DNA from: Alphaproteobacteria bacterium
Lineage (GTDB): Bacteria > Pseudomonadota > Alphaproteobacteria > DSM-16000 > Inquilinaceae
DNA: 64,000 bases
Reading direction: 5' to 3'
NCBI GenBank assembly: GCA_028284045.1
Contig: JANQSN010000005.1
Span: forward strand, 97,678 to 161,677
Shown: in pieces, positions 44,915 to 53,459 of the stretch
Layout: each line of letters starts with the position of its first letter
Position numbering within the stretch: the first letter of the stretch is position 1
The notes under the pieces: model-generated
The model's database searches: none
Seen by the model: the letters and a program-made list of their open reading frames with translations, nothing else
Told to the model about the DNA's origin: nothing
Translations under genes and position numbers: made by a program

Positions 44915-46180
44915 CTAGGCTTCTGCCAGGATCTTCACGACATGCCGGCGCGCCTCGGCCGCGACGGCGGAAGCCGCCGGGGCCGATCCCTGGGGCGTGG
45001 CCAGCACCGGGGCCAGACCCGCAGCATCCAGGAAACTGCGCGCCACCGCGGCCTTGATAGCGAAGTTGACGTTCTGCGGGATGTCGCCGGTCAGCCGGTG
45101 CACACTCTCCGCGTTCAGCTTGGCGCTGATCACGCCGATCACCAGGCCGTGGCCGTCGAACAGCGGCCCGCCGGAATTGCCGCTCTGAATCGGCGCGGTG
45201 AACTGCACCAGCCTTGTGTCGTTGGCGGTGCCCGACAGGGCGGAGACGGCACCGGTCGTCACCTGCGGATTGGCGCCGAGCAGGCCCGACAGCGGAAAGC
45301 CCAGCGTAACCACATCCTCCCCCGGAGCGATGGCGATCGGGTCGCGGAACCGCACCACGCCGTCGGCCGGCCGGTCGGCCTTCATCAGCGCGAGGTCGTT
45401 GACCGGATCGGCGAACACCACGCGCAGGTCGAACTGGTCGAGCGCACTGGCCGCGGCGAAACGGTGGCAGTCGCGCACGACATGCTCGTTGGTCAGGAAA
45501 TAGCCGTCCGGCGAGACCGCGAAGCCGGTGCCGGTGAAGCGGTCGCCCGGCTGCGGGCGGCGATGGCCGGGATGCGGGGCATCGCCCGGCGGCACCGGGC
45601 CGGGTCCCGGTCCAGGTCCCGGATCCCCCTCGCCGCGCACCAGGATCTGGCCGTCGGCCCCCTCCACGATGTCCAGGCCGTGCGCCCGGCCCAACGCATT
45701 CAGCCCCCACACGAAGCCCTGGCCGACCGCCTTGACCCGCCAGGCACCGTGGCGGCGGTAGAGATCGATCAGGAACAGCGCCGTCTCGGTCCGCCCGTCG
45801 AGCGCCAGGTGATAGTCCGCCAGCACCGCCCCCCCGCGGCCGGCCACGGTGGTCGAGACCCGGTCGAGATTGGCCACGGAGTAGCCCGCCGACGGGCCGC
45901 CGCGCAGCGCCATGCCGATGCGCACCCGCGCCACCGCCGCCGGCAACCGGGCGAGGTCGACGCGGAACAAGCCGGCCTGGGCGTCGAAGGCGACGGTGTC
46001 GTCGCCGGTGCGCGGCCGGGCATCGCCGACATAGCCTTCCGGGCCCGGCACCCGCTCCGCCTCGTCCAGCAACAGTGCGACGCCGGTCATCGCCCCGGCG
46101 ATCGGCCGCGCCGGGTCGAGACGGATCTCCAGCGCGTCGTGGTCGAGCACGGCGTTCTGGCCGGTGGTCAGGGAGATCAT
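44915..46180 (-). CDS. TerD domain fused to a trypsin-like serine protease
   Basis: A 421-residue fusion. Residues 1-175 form a TerD-type domain (LTTGQNAVLD, FDAQAGLFRVDLARLPAAVARVRIGMAL, ALFLIDLYRRHGAWRVKAVGQGF; quoted in part), the calcium-binding stress domain of the tellurite system. A Gly/Pro linker at 186-200 is followed by an S1C-like protease domain whose triad is H233 (LTNEHVV), D262 (NDLALMK) and S336 (QSGNSGGPLFD). No signal peptide or membrane segment is visible, so it appears cytoplasmic. The start at 46180 begins with the TerD core; no strong ribosome binding site precedes it. It is divergent from the phosphoribosyltransferase operon. Confidence 0.87.
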   Translation of the reverse strand: MISLTTGQNAVLDHDALEIRLDPARPIAGAMTGVALLLDEAERVPGPEGYVGDARPRTGDDTVAFDAQAGLFRVDLARLPAAVARVRIGMALRGGPSAGYSVANLDRVSTTVAGRGGAVLADYHLALDGRTETALFLIDLYRRHGAWRVKAVGQGFVWGLNALGRAHGLDIVEGADGQILVRGEGDPGPGPGPGPVPPGDAPHPGHRRPQPGDRFTGTGFAVSPDGYFLTNEHVVRDCHRFAAASALDQFDLRVVFADPVNDLALMKADRPADGVVRFRDPIAIAPGEDVVTLGFPLSGLLGANPQVTTGAVSALSGTANDTRLVQFTAPIQSGNSGGPLFDGHGLVIGVISAKLNAESVHRLTGDIPQNVNFAIKAAVARSFLDAAGLAPVLATPQGSAPAASAVAAEARRHVVKILAEA

Positions 46181-46320
46181 GGGGGCAGGAGACGTCTGTC
46201 GGTGGTCGCTGCGGACGGCCGCCAGCTTACACGAGGCACCCAGGTGCCGTGAACTTGGCGCTTGCCGGCGCGGGCGGCGGCGGGCAAGAGGAACCGTCCC
46301 CCTCTTGCTCCGTGACCCGC

Positions 46321-47502
46321 ATGCCGCCCTTCGCGCCAGACGACATCGCCGGCCCGACACCCGCGCCCGACGCGGCGGAACCGGGCGTGCATCATGCCGA
46401 GATCCGGGCCGGCCGCCTGACGGTGACGGTGACCCGGGCGGAGATGCCGCTCGACCGGCTTTGCGCCTTCGCCACGCGCCGCAACCCCAAGCGCGCCTTC
46501 CTGTTCGTCAGCCGCGTGCTGGGCCGCCATTTGCCGGTGCCGCCGGCGACCATCCGGGCGACCTGGCGGGCGCTTGCCCAAAGACTGCCGGGCGACTTGC
46601 CGGGGCCCGTGGCCTTCGTCGGCATGGCGGAGACGGCGGTGGCGCTGGGCTGCGGCGTCTTCGCCGAATGGCGACGGGCGACCGGGCGCGACGACGCGCT
46701 CTACCTGCACAGCACCCGCTACCGCCTCGACCGGCCCCTCCTCGACGGGTTCCGGGAGGACCACAGCCACGCCGCCGACCATCTGCTCTACCGGCCGGAC
46801 ACGCCGGAAGCGGCCGAGCGGCTGGCGGCGGCGCGCAGCCTGGTGCTGGTCGATGACGAGCGCACCACCGGCGCCACCTTCCGCAATCTGGCGGCCGCCC
46901 TGGCGCCGGCCTGCCCGCGGCTGGACCGCGTCGCCGCCGCGGTGCTGACCGACTGGTCGGCCGATCCCGCCCAAACCGGCGCCTGGCCCGATGCGGTCTC
47001 GCTGCTGGCGGGCCATGTCGCCTTCGCGCCCCGCCCCGGCCATACCGCGCCGGCCGCCCCGGCGCTGGACGGCGACGGCGCGGTCAAGCCCTTCCTCACC
47101 CGCAATGACGGCCGCCTGGGCATTCTTGAGCCCCCGGTGCCGGACCCCGCCTGGCTCGACGGGCCGGCGGCGGCCGTGGCGCCGGGCGACCGGGTGCTGG
47201 TGCTGGGCACGGGGGAGTTCGTCTTCCCGCCGATCCTGCTGGCGGAAGCCCTGGCGGCGCGCGGCGCGGCGGTCTGGTGCCAGGCGACGACCCGCTCGCC
47301 GATCCTGCCCGGCGACGCGATCGCCCGGACGCTGCGCTTCGCCGACAACTATGCCGACGGGATCGAGAACTATCTCTACAACGCCGACACTGACGCCTAT
47401 GACCGGGTTCTGATCTGCACGGAGACGCCGCCGGCCCTGGTCGACCCCGCCCTGGTGGCGGCGCTGGGGGCCGAGATCGTGGCGATGGGCGGGCCGGCAT
47501 GA
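46321..47502 (+). CDS. Ter-associated phosphoribosyltransferase with C-terminal TRSP domain
   Basis: A 393-residue protein. The first two thirds are a type I phosphoribosyltransferase of the kind found in tellurite-resistance biosynthetic clusters: FATRRNPKRAFLFVSRVLGRHLPV, FVGMAETAVALG and the PRPP loop VLVDDERTTGATFRN. The C-terminal third, with VLVLGTGEFVFPPILLAEAL and ADNYADGIENYLYN, fits the TRSP domain that accompanies it. Published comparative analyses propose that these genes make a nucleoside-like metabolite. The stop overlaps the next start as ATGA. First gene of a three-gene operon. Confidence 0.85.
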   Translation: MPPFAPDDIAGPTPAPDAAEPGVHHAEIRAGRLTVTVTRAEMPLDRLCAFATRRNPKRAFLFVSRVLGRHLPVPPATIRATWRALAQRLPGDLPGPVAFVGMAETAVALGCGVFAEWRRATGRDDALYLHSTRYRLDRPLLDGFREDHSHAADHLLYRPDTPEAAERLAAARSLVLVDDERTTGATFRNLAAALAPACPRLDRVAAAVLTDWSADPAQTGAWPDAVSLLAGHVAFAPRPGHTAPAAPALDGDGAVKPFLTRNDGRLGILEPPVPDPAWLDGPAAAVAPGDRVLVLGTGEFVFPPILLAEALAARGAAVWCQATTRSPILPGDAIARTLRFADNYADGIENYLYNADTDAYDRVLICTETPPALVDPALVAALGAEIVAMGGPA

Positions 47503-48314
47503 CCGACGGTTCCACCGCGGCACCACCGGGGGGCCGGCCGCTGGCCTTCATCGATCTCGACGACACCCTGTTCCAGACCGAGCACAAGAACCCCGACGCC
47601 ACCATCCTCGCCGCCATCGATCGGGAGGGCCGGCCGCTGTCCTATATGAGCGCCGCCCAGCACGCGCTGTTGGCCTGGCTGGTGGCGACGACGCGGATGA
47701 TCCCGACGACCGGGCGCAGCAGCGACGCAGTGGACCGGGTCTGCCTCGGGCTGCCCACCGCGCCGGGCGGGCCGCCGCCCGATCCCTGGTCGCATTTCGC
47801 CATCGAGGCGGTGATCTGCAGCTTCGGCGGCGTCATCCGCCGGGCAGACCGGACGCCCGACCCCGACTGGCACGGCGCGATGGCCGACGGCGCGGCGGCC
47901 GCGGCGGACGACCTGGCGGCGCTGCACGCCACCGCCGCCCGGCGGATCGCGCGCGACGGCCTGGACATCCGCCACCAGGTCGTCGTCGACGCCGGGCTGC
48001 CGCTCTATCTGTCGATCAAGCACAACCAGCGCGACGCGCCGGCGCTCGCCCGCCTCGCCGCCGATCTGGCGGACGCGGTGCCGGCCGGCTGGCAGACCCA
48101 TCTGAACGCCAACAACCTCGCCTATATGCCGCCCTTCCTGGGTAAGGAGCACGCGGTCGCCTGGTATCGCCGCCACCGCGCGGGACCGCACCCGTTCGCG
48201 CTGGCGCTCGGCGACAGCCTGTCGGATGCCGGGTATCTGGCGGTCTGCGACATCGCGGCGATGCCCTCCGCCTCCCAGCTCATGAGGCATCTCGCGGCGT
48301 CGCTGGACCGGTGA
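47499..48314 (+). CDS. HAD-superfamily hydrolase of the Ter-associated operon
   Basis: A 271-residue HAD protein. Motif I is AFIDLDDTLFQTEHK with the nucleophile Asp, TTGRSSDAVDRV is the motif II region, Lys in LGKEHAVAWY is the motif III candidate and LALGDSLSDAGYLAVCD is motif IV. It is a probable phosphatase acting in the phosphoribosyl-based pathway of its neighbours. The start overlaps the upstream stop by 4 bases and the gene ends 1 base before the next ATG; the tight packing indicates a single transcript. The substrate is unknown. Confidence 0.86.
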   Translation: MTDGSTAAPPGGRPLAFIDLDDTLFQTEHKNPDATILAAIDREGRPLSYMSAAQHALLAWLVATTRMIPTTGRSSDAVDRVCLGLPTAPGGPPPDPWSHFAIEAVICSFGGVIRRADRTPDPDWHGAMADGAAAAADDLAALHATAARRIARDGLDIRHQVVVDAGLPLYLSIKHNQRDAPALARLAADLADAVPAGWQTHLNANNLAYMPPFLGKEHAVAWYRRHRAGPHPFALALGDSLSDAGYLAVCDIAAMPSASQLMRHLAASLDR

Positions 48315-48315
48315 C

Positions 48316-49431
48316 ATGACCGAGGACGACGTCGCGCCCGGCTTCTCCGGCAGCTACGACCCGGCCGATGTCACCTTCCTGATGAAGCCGGTCGCCCTCG
48401 CCCCGACGGATGTCGCGGTCAAGGAGCGGCTGATCCAATCCGGGCGCCGACACTATTCGGAGATGCTGTCGCCGGAGGCGCCGCCGGATGCGACCTATCT
48501 GAAACTGTTCGAGGACGCCTTCGCCACCAACCAGGCGCGCTTCGCCGCGGATGTGGCGCGGCTGGCCAAGGCGCTGGACCGCGGGCGGCTGCCCGGCGAG
48601 ATCGTCATCGCCAGCCTTGCGCGCGCCGGCACGCCGGTCGGCGTGCTGCTGCGGCGCGCGCTCAGCCGGCTCGGCCGGCCGGCCCGGCACTACTCCCTGT
48701 CGATCATCCGCGACCGTGGGATCGACCGGGTGGCGCTGGGCTGGATCCTGGCGCGCCATCCGGTCGAAGCGATCGTCTTCGTCGACGGCTGGACCGGCAA
48801 GGGCGCGATCGCCGGGGAGCTGACGCGCACCCTCGCCGCGCTGGCCGCCGATGGTGGGCCGCGGCTGGCGCCCGATCTCGTGGCGGTCGCCGACCTTGCC
48901 GGGGTCGCCGCGCTGGCCGCCACCGCGGACGACTACCTGATCCCCTCGGCCATCCTCAATGCCGTGGTCTCCGGCCTGGTCAGCCGCAGCGTGCTGAACG
49001 ACGAGGTGGTCGGTCCTGGCGACTTCCATGCCTGCGTCTATTTCCAGGACTTGGCGGCGCAAGACCGCTCCCGCGACTTCGTCGACCGGCTGATGCCGGC
49101 GCTCAACGACGCGCTGGCCGACCCCGCCATCCGCCCGGCCGACTGGCCGGCAGCGGCGCGCCGGCGGCTCGCCGCGGTGTCGGAAGCTTTGGTGGTGGAC
49201 CTGATGGCGCGCCACGCGACGCGCGACCGCAACCGAATCAAGCCGGGCATCGGCGAGAGCACGCGCGCCCTGCTGCGGCGCGTACCGGAGCGGCTGTATG
49301 TGCAAGACGCCACCGGCCGCGACGTGGCGCACCTACGACATCTTGCGACGCAACGGGGCATTGCGATGACGGAGGAGAGTTGCCTACCCTATCGTGCCTG
49401 CGTGGTTATTCGCCGGCTTGGCAGAGATTGA
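48316..49431 (+). CDS. StiP-type phosphoribosyltransferase-like protein with C-terminal PELOTA domain
   Basis: A 371-residue protein of the family annotated as StiP (PRTase_1), with GSYDPADVTFLMKPV, RRHYSEMLSPEAPP, IVIASLARAGTPVGVLL, HYSLSIIRDRGID and IVFVDGWTGKGAI. The VDGWTGKG loop is at the phosphoribosyltransferase-loop position. The last 60 residues (KPGIGESTRALLRR to CVVIRRLGRD) read like the PELOTA-type RNA-binding domain attached to this family. The name cysteine protease is inherited from annotation; no protease triad is evident. It is the third gene of the operon, 1 base after the HAD gene. Confidence 0.83.
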   Translation: MTEDDVAPGFSGSYDPADVTFLMKPVALAPTDVAVKERLIQSGRRHYSEMLSPEAPPDATYLKLFEDAFATNQARFAADVARLAKALDRGRLPGEIVIASLARAGTPVGVLLRRALSRLGRPARHYSLSIIRDRGIDRVALGWILARHPVEAIVFVDGWTGKGAIAGELTRTLAALAADGGPRLAPDLVAVADLAGVAALAATADDYLIPSAILNAVVSGLVSRSVLNDEVVGPGDFHACVYFQDLAAQDRSRDFVDRLMPALNDALADPAIRPADWPAAARRRLAAVSEALVVDLMARHATRDRNRIKPGIGESTRALLRRVPERLYVQDATGRDVAHLRHLATQRGIAMTEESCLPYRACVVIRRLGRD

Positions 49432-49614
49432 AACGGGAAATTTAGAAAGAAAGTTTCACAGGTATTTACCATTTGCACTCTGCATCGCGATCAGGCATGC
49501 TCATATTGCGAGGCGAACACAAAGAAATTCGCCGTTGCGGATATTAAATTCGGATTTTCCCCGACCGTGGCCTGCCGCGCTCGTTCAATCGCATTTCTGG
49601 ATCTGGCGCCACCG

Positions 49615-50028
49615 ATGTTGATGACGCTTGAACAGGCGTATGCGCGCATCAAGCAGACCGAGCGTGCACGATCGGCGACGATCACCGACGCACGCCGGCC
49701 CCATGGGCCGATCGTCTACTGCACGCAGAGCTTCCTGGCGATGACGGGCTATCAGGAGTCGGAGGTGATCGGCCGAAACCCGTGCTTTCTGGACGGGCCG
49801 GAAACCGATCCGCTCTCGGTCGACACGATCCACCAGGCGCTGGACGTCGGGACGCCGATCTCCATCGATATCCTGCACTATCGCAAGAACGGCTCGACCT
49901 TCTGGAACCGTCTGACGCTGCGGCCATCCTTCGGCCGCGACGGCGCGCTGGAGCACTTCATCCGGCTTCAGTCAGTGATCGAGCCGCGCGAAGTTCGGCG
50001 CGAGCCGGTGCGTCTCACCCTGGCCTGA
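49615..50028 (+). CDS. Short LOV-type PAS protein with a displaced cysteine
   Basis: A 137-residue single-domain protein. The LOV features [39 protein letters not shown] and the flavin-contacting Gln in FIRLQSV are preserved. The adduct motif, normally GRNCRFLQGPDTD, reads [13 protein letters not shown], with Pro at the photoactive Cys position and Cys one residue later. It may bind flavin without the usual adduct or act as a non-photoactive sensor. No output domain is present. The start at 49615 (MLMTLEQ) is tentative, with an alternative at 49621. The upstream 180 bases are AT-rich, unlike the surroundings. Its end overlaps the convergent Nudix gene by 14 bases. Confidence 0.8.
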   Translation: MLMTLEQAYARIKQTERARSATITDARRPHGPIVYCTQSFLAMTGYQESEVIGRNPCFLDGPETDPLSVDTIHQALDVGTPISIDILHYRKNGSTFWNRLTLRPSFGRDGALEHFIRLQSVIEPREVRREPVRLTLA

Positions 50029-50470
50029 CCGGGCCGGGATCGGTCCGCCCACGCCGGTCGTCGGCCAACCGGATCAGCCGCCGCGTCTGCGACCAGGCGA
50101 TCAGCCGGTCCGCCTCGTCCAGGGTCGCCCAGCGGACAGCGTCGGCATCGTCGCCGGCGACCGCGTCGCCCGGCCCCGCATCGGCCAGCACTTCCACCAA
50201 GGTGTAATGATGGGTGACCGCGCCGGCGTCGTCGCGGCGGATCGCGTCGATCACGGTGAGGATCTCGCGGGGGCGAACCGACAGCCCGGTCTCCTCGCGC
50301 GCCTCGCGCACCGCCGCCTCGAAGACCGTCTCGCCGAGTTCCTGATGGCCGCCGGGGATCGACCATTCGCCCTGCCGCGGCGGATAGGCGCGCCGCACCA
50401 GCAAGACCCGGTCGTCCCGCCAGGCGACGATGCCGACGCCGACGACGGGACGCGCCGGACGCTGGTTCAC
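50015..50470 (-). CDS. Nudix hydrolase
   Basis: A 151-residue Nudix protein. The Nudix box [23 protein letters not shown] is intact (G-x5-E-x7-RE-x2-EE-x-G, key residues E, RE and EE at about residues 43-65). It should hydrolyse a nucleoside diphosphate linked to another group; the specificity is unknown, with ADP-ribose-type compounds or oxidised nucleotides as common options. The gene faces the LOV-like gene and lies 50 bases upstream of phaR's end. No signal peptide. Confidence 0.9.
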   Translation of the reverse strand: MNQRPARPVVGVGIVAWRDDRVLLVRRAYPPRQGEWSIPGGHQELGETVFEAAVREAREETGLSVRPREILTVIDAIRRDDAGAVTHHYTLVEVLADAGPGDAVAGDDADAVRWATLDEADRLIAWSQTRRLIRLADDRRGRTDPGPVRPG

Positions 50471-50520
50471 CCGGCCTCCGGACAGTCGGCGGTGTTCGGC
50501 GGAAACGGGCGGTCGCGCCG

Positions 50521-51351
50521 CTACTTGCTGGTGCCGGCCGCCGCGCGCGCGCGCGACCGCGGTTTCGCACCGCCGCCGGATGCCGTCGCGGTACGCCGTG
50601 CGGCCCCATTGCGGGCGGCCGGTACTTCTTCGGCGGCGGCGTCGGAAGCCGCCTGCTCAACCGCCTCGGCCGCCGCAGCAGCAGCGGCTTCGTCGTCCAG
50701 CTTGCGCATCTCTTGGCGCAGAACGCCCATATTCTCTTCCAACTGGGCGAGCGACCGATCGATGTCCGGATCGCCGGTCGGGCCCTTCACGTCGCCGGCC
50801 GCCGGCGCTGCCGGGGCGGGCTCGGGCTTCGCCGGCGCGGCCGGGGCCGGGGCCGTCTGGGCGCGTTCCGCGCTGTCGGCGCCGCCGATCGGGAACGGCG
50901 AGAACATCTGCATCGCCCGCTCGAAGACGGCGGCATTCTGCTTGCCCATTTCGTCGATCGCGGCGAAGGGGAACATGCCGCTCATCGCCTGCTGGAAGTA
51001 GGCACGCATCTGCTCTTGGTTGCGGGCGAACATCTGCATGGAATGGTCGAGATACCGCGGCACCATCCACTGCATATTGTCGCCGTACATGCCGATCAAC
51101 TGACGCAAGAAGCTGATGGGCAGCAGCGTCTGGCCCTTGGACTCTTCCTCAACGATGATATGAGTCAACACAGAGCGCGTAATATCTTCGCCGGTCTTCG
51201 CATCAAAGACGACGAAATCATCGCCCTCCTTCACCATCTGACAAAGATGGTCCAAGGTCACATAACTGCTGGTCGCCGTGTTATAGAGGCGTCGGTTCGC
51301 ATATTTCTTGATCGTGATCGGACCGGCTTTGGCTTGGTCTTTGGTAGCCAT
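50521..51351 (-). CDS. phaR: Polyhydroxyalkanoate synthesis repressor PhaR
   Basis: A 276-residue PhaR regulator that binds PHA granules and pha promoters. The N-terminal domain, [25 protein letters not shown] (key part [11 protein letters not shown]), is diagnostic, followed by the PHB accumulation regulatory segment [21 protein letters not shown] and [14 protein letters not shown] repeats near [14 protein letters not shown]. The C-terminal half is Ala/Pro-rich with a basic tail. The ATG at 51351 has an AAAGG 5 bases upstream. It is divergent from the phaE-like/phaC unit and probably controls both. Confidence 0.94.
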   Translation of the reverse strand: MATKDQAKAGPITIKKYANRRLYNTATSSYVTLDHLCQMVKEGDDFVVFDAKTGEDITRSVLTHIIVEEESKGQTLLPISFLRQLIGMYGDNMQWMVPRYLDHSMQMFARNQEQMRAYFQQAMSGMFPFAAIDEMGKQNAAVFERAMQMFSPFPIGGADSAERAQTAPAPAAPAKPEPAPAAPAAGDVKGPTGDPDIDRSLAQLEENMGVLRQEMRKLDDEAAAAAAAEAVEQAASDAAAEEVPAARNGAARRTATASGGGAKPRSRARAAAGTSK

Positions 51352-51773
51352 CAAACCTTTCTCGCCTCGATTGCGTGCGCCCAAGCGGGACTTGTCGCCC
51401 GACCGTTCGATCTGATCAGAGGGAAAGGCCGGGGCGATGACGGCCGTCGCCGGGGTCCGGTCCATCCCGGGCTTGCGCGGCGCTTGGCGCCTGCGCGAGA
51501 CCCGCTAAGGAACCGGCACTCAGTCGGCAGCGAGACCGATGACGCACCAGAGAGGAGCGGCCTTAGTCCGGTATACCGATTGTCGGCATCCGGGCTCCAC
51601 CGCACCATCGTGTATATCACCTATTATTTCTACAGGAACTACCCACGGTGCAGCAACAGGTTCATTGCACCGCAGCAAGCATGTCGCGCCCCCCGGCCGG
51701 CGGCACCACGGCGGCGCGACGGCGTTGCGGCTCTTGGCCGACCCGGCGCCGCAGCCCTATAGTGCACCGCATC
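51352..51773. other. Divergent phaR-phaE regulatory region
   Basis: 422 bases. The stretch 51550-51700 contains a TATATCACCTATTATTTC AT-rich segment, which may be a promoter, and the candidate PhaR site described separately. I see no gene in it. Confidence 0.5.
51646..51672. promoter_or_regulatory. Candidate PhaR operator upstream of the phaE-like gene
   Basis: CGGTGCA (51646-51652) and TGCACCG (51666-51672) form a perfect inverted repeat with a 13-base spacer that also contains GCAAC and TTCAT. TGC/GCA-rich dyads are the usual kind of PhaR target. It lies about 100 bases before the phaE-like start. The assignment is inference from position and composition. Confidence 0.5.
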
Positions 51774-52376
51774 ATGAGCCCGACAGACGACCCGACCGGC
51801 AGCGATAAGCCCGGCGATCCGACCGATCTCCTCGGCTTGGCGCGGCGCTATCTCGACCTCTGGCAGGACCAGTGGAACGCCGTGGCCGCCGACCCGGAGC
51901 TGGGGGAGACGATGGGCCGGCTGGCCGGGCTGGCGCAACAGCATATGGCGGCGATGGCGCCGCTCTGGCAGGCCGGACCATGGCCGTTCGCCGGCGCACC
52001 GGCCGCAACGGCCGCGCCGTCTGACAGGGCCGCGCCCGGTGAAGGAACCGCCGACGATGATCCCCCCCGACCCGGCGACCCCCAGGCCCGGTCCACGGCC
52101 GCTGGCCCTTCACTTGATGATCTCGCACGCCGCCTCGATGACATCGCCGGTCGGCTTGGCGCTCTCGAAGCCCGGATGGACGCCCTGGGCGCCGGAGATG
52201 CGGGCGGCGGCGGCCGCGGCCGGTCAGGCGCCAAGCGAGGCCGCAAGGCTGAGCCGCCAGGCGACACAGACGGCGACGGCGGCGCTAGCCGACCCGCAAC
52301 TCGCCGCGGCGGCGGCGGCGCTGGCCGCGCACCCGCCGGGCGACGTGGCCGCAGCCCTTCTGAGCGCGATCGCTGA
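51774..52376 (+). CDS. PhaE-like PHA synthase-associated protein, overlapping phaC
   Basis: A 200-residue protein. The N-terminal part, LLGLARRYLDLWQDQWNAVAADPELG and MGRLAGLAQQHM, resembles the helical start of PhaE/PhaR-type subunits that accompany PHA synthase. The segment PSLDDLARRLDDIAGRLGALEARMDAL (key parts LDDLARRLDDI and LEARMDAL) is a predicted coiled coil. The last 60 residues are basic and low-complexity. The second half is read from the same DNA as the first approximately 106 residues of phaC, in another frame, over 320 bases. Third-position GC is high in the non-overlapping part, supporting expression. The PhaE assignment is by position and pattern. Confidence 0.65.
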   Translation: MSPTDDPTGSDKPGDPTDLLGLARRYLDLWQDQWNAVAADPELGETMGRLAGLAQQHMAAMAPLWQAGPWPFAGAPAATAAPSDRAAPGEGTADDDPPRPGDPQARSTAAGPSLDDLARRLDDIAGRLGALEARMDALGAGDAGGGGRGRSGAKRGRKAEPPGDTDGDGGASRPATRRGGGGAGRAPAGRRGRSPSERDR

Positions 52377-53394
52377 ACAGCAAAAGCGCTTCCTCGACGG
52401 GCTGACCGCCTATCGCCGCCATCCCTATCGCCGCGCGCTCGCCGACCCGCCGACGCTGTGGCAGGAGGGGGCGACCCGGCTGCTGGACTACGGCGGGACC
52501 CATCCCGCCGGCGCCGCCGGCCCACCGGTTCTGTTCGTGCCGTCACTTGTCAACCGCGCCTATATCCTGGACCTCGCACCGGAAAGCAGCCTGCTGCGCT
52601 ATCTCGCGGCGCGGGGCCTGCGGCCGCTGCTGGTCGATTGGGGCCGGCCCGACGCCGCGGCACGCGGCTACGACCTGTCTGCCTACATCACCGGCCGGCT
52701 GGCCCGCGCGCTGGACGCCGCGGTGGCGGCGACCGGTGCCGGCACGATGCCGGCGATCGGCTACTGCATGGGCGGGCTGCTCGCCGCAGCCTTGGCGGAG
52801 CGGCGGCCCGACCGCGTGTCGGCGCTGGTGGCGCTCGCCACGCCCTGGGACTTCCATGCCGAGGCGCCGGGCGCGGCCGGCCGGATGGCGATCCTGATCA
52901 CCATGCTGGAAGCCGTCATCGAGGCGATGGGCGAGTTGCCGGTCGACATCCTGCAGGCGCTGTTCGTCAGCCTCGATCCGCTGCTCGGCATGCGAAAGTT
53001 CTGCCGCTTCGCCGGGCTCGACCCCGACGGCCGCACGGCGCGCGCCTTCGTGGCGCTGGAGGATTGGCTGAACGACGGCATCCCGCTGGCCGGCCCGGTC
53101 GCTCGCGAGAGCCTGGCCGGCTGGTACGGCGAGAACACGCCCGGAGAGGGCCGCTGGTGCATCGACGGCGTGCCGGTCCGGGCGGAGGGTCTGCGCCTGC
53201 CCAGCCTGCACCTGATCCCCAGCCGCGACCGCATCGTGCCGCCGGCCAGCTCCCGCGCGCTCGCCGCGGCGATGCCGGGGGCGGCGGTGGTGACCCCGCC
53301 GCTCGGCCATATCGGCATGGTCACGGCCCGCGGGGCGGAAAGCGCGGCGTGGCAGCCGTTGGGCGACTGGCTGGCGGCGCGCACGGCCGCCTGA
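52057..53394 (+). CDS. phaC: Polyhydroxyalkanoate synthase PhaC-like (alpha/beta hydrolase fold)
   Basis: A 445-residue enzyme that polymerises hydroxyacyl-CoA thioesters. The lipase-box-like GYCMGG places the nucleophile at C237 (Cys instead of Ser, as in PHA synthases), with D391 in SRDRIV and H418 in LGHIGM completing the triad. The N-terminal region GPRPLALHLMISHAAS and YRRHPYRRALADPPTLWQEGATRLLDYG (key part HPYRRALADPP) fits synthases of alphaproteobacteria. The ATG at 52057 has GAAGGA about 10 bases upstream; a GTG at 52039 is the alternative. The gene begins inside the PhaE-like gene. Class cannot be fixed from sequence alone; a depolymerase-like role is less likely. Confidence 0.88.
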   Translation: MIPPDPATPRPGPRPLALHLMISHAASMTSPVGLALSKPGWTPWAPEMRAAAAAAGQAPSEAARLSRQATQTATAALADPQLAAAAAALAAHPPGDVAAALLSAIAEQQKRFLDGLTAYRRHPYRRALADPPTLWQEGATRLLDYGGTHPAGAAGPPVLFVPSLVNRAYILDLAPESSLLRYLAARGLRPLLVDWGRPDAAARGYDLSAYITGRLARALDAAVAATGAGTMPAIGYCMGGLLAAALAERRPDRVSALVALATPWDFHAEAPGAAGRMAILITMLEAVIEAMGELPVDILQALFVSLDPLLGMRKFCRFAGLDPDGRTARAFVALEDWLNDGIPLAGPVARESLAGWYGENTPGEGRWCIDGVPVRAEGLRLPSLHLIPSRDRIVPPASSRALAAAMPGAAVVTPPLGHIGMVTARGAESAAWQPLGDWLAARTAA

Positions 53395-53459
53395 AGCGGC
53401 GAAGAGGCGTCCCGCCAACCCGCTGAGATTGTATCTAAAGCGACGTGTTTACCGGAATA

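Noticed and set aside
48316..49431. A protease role for the StiP-like protein
   Set aside because: The annotation name suggests a cysteine protease, but a phosphoribosyltransferase-like loop and a PELOTA-like tail are visible and no triad was recognised.
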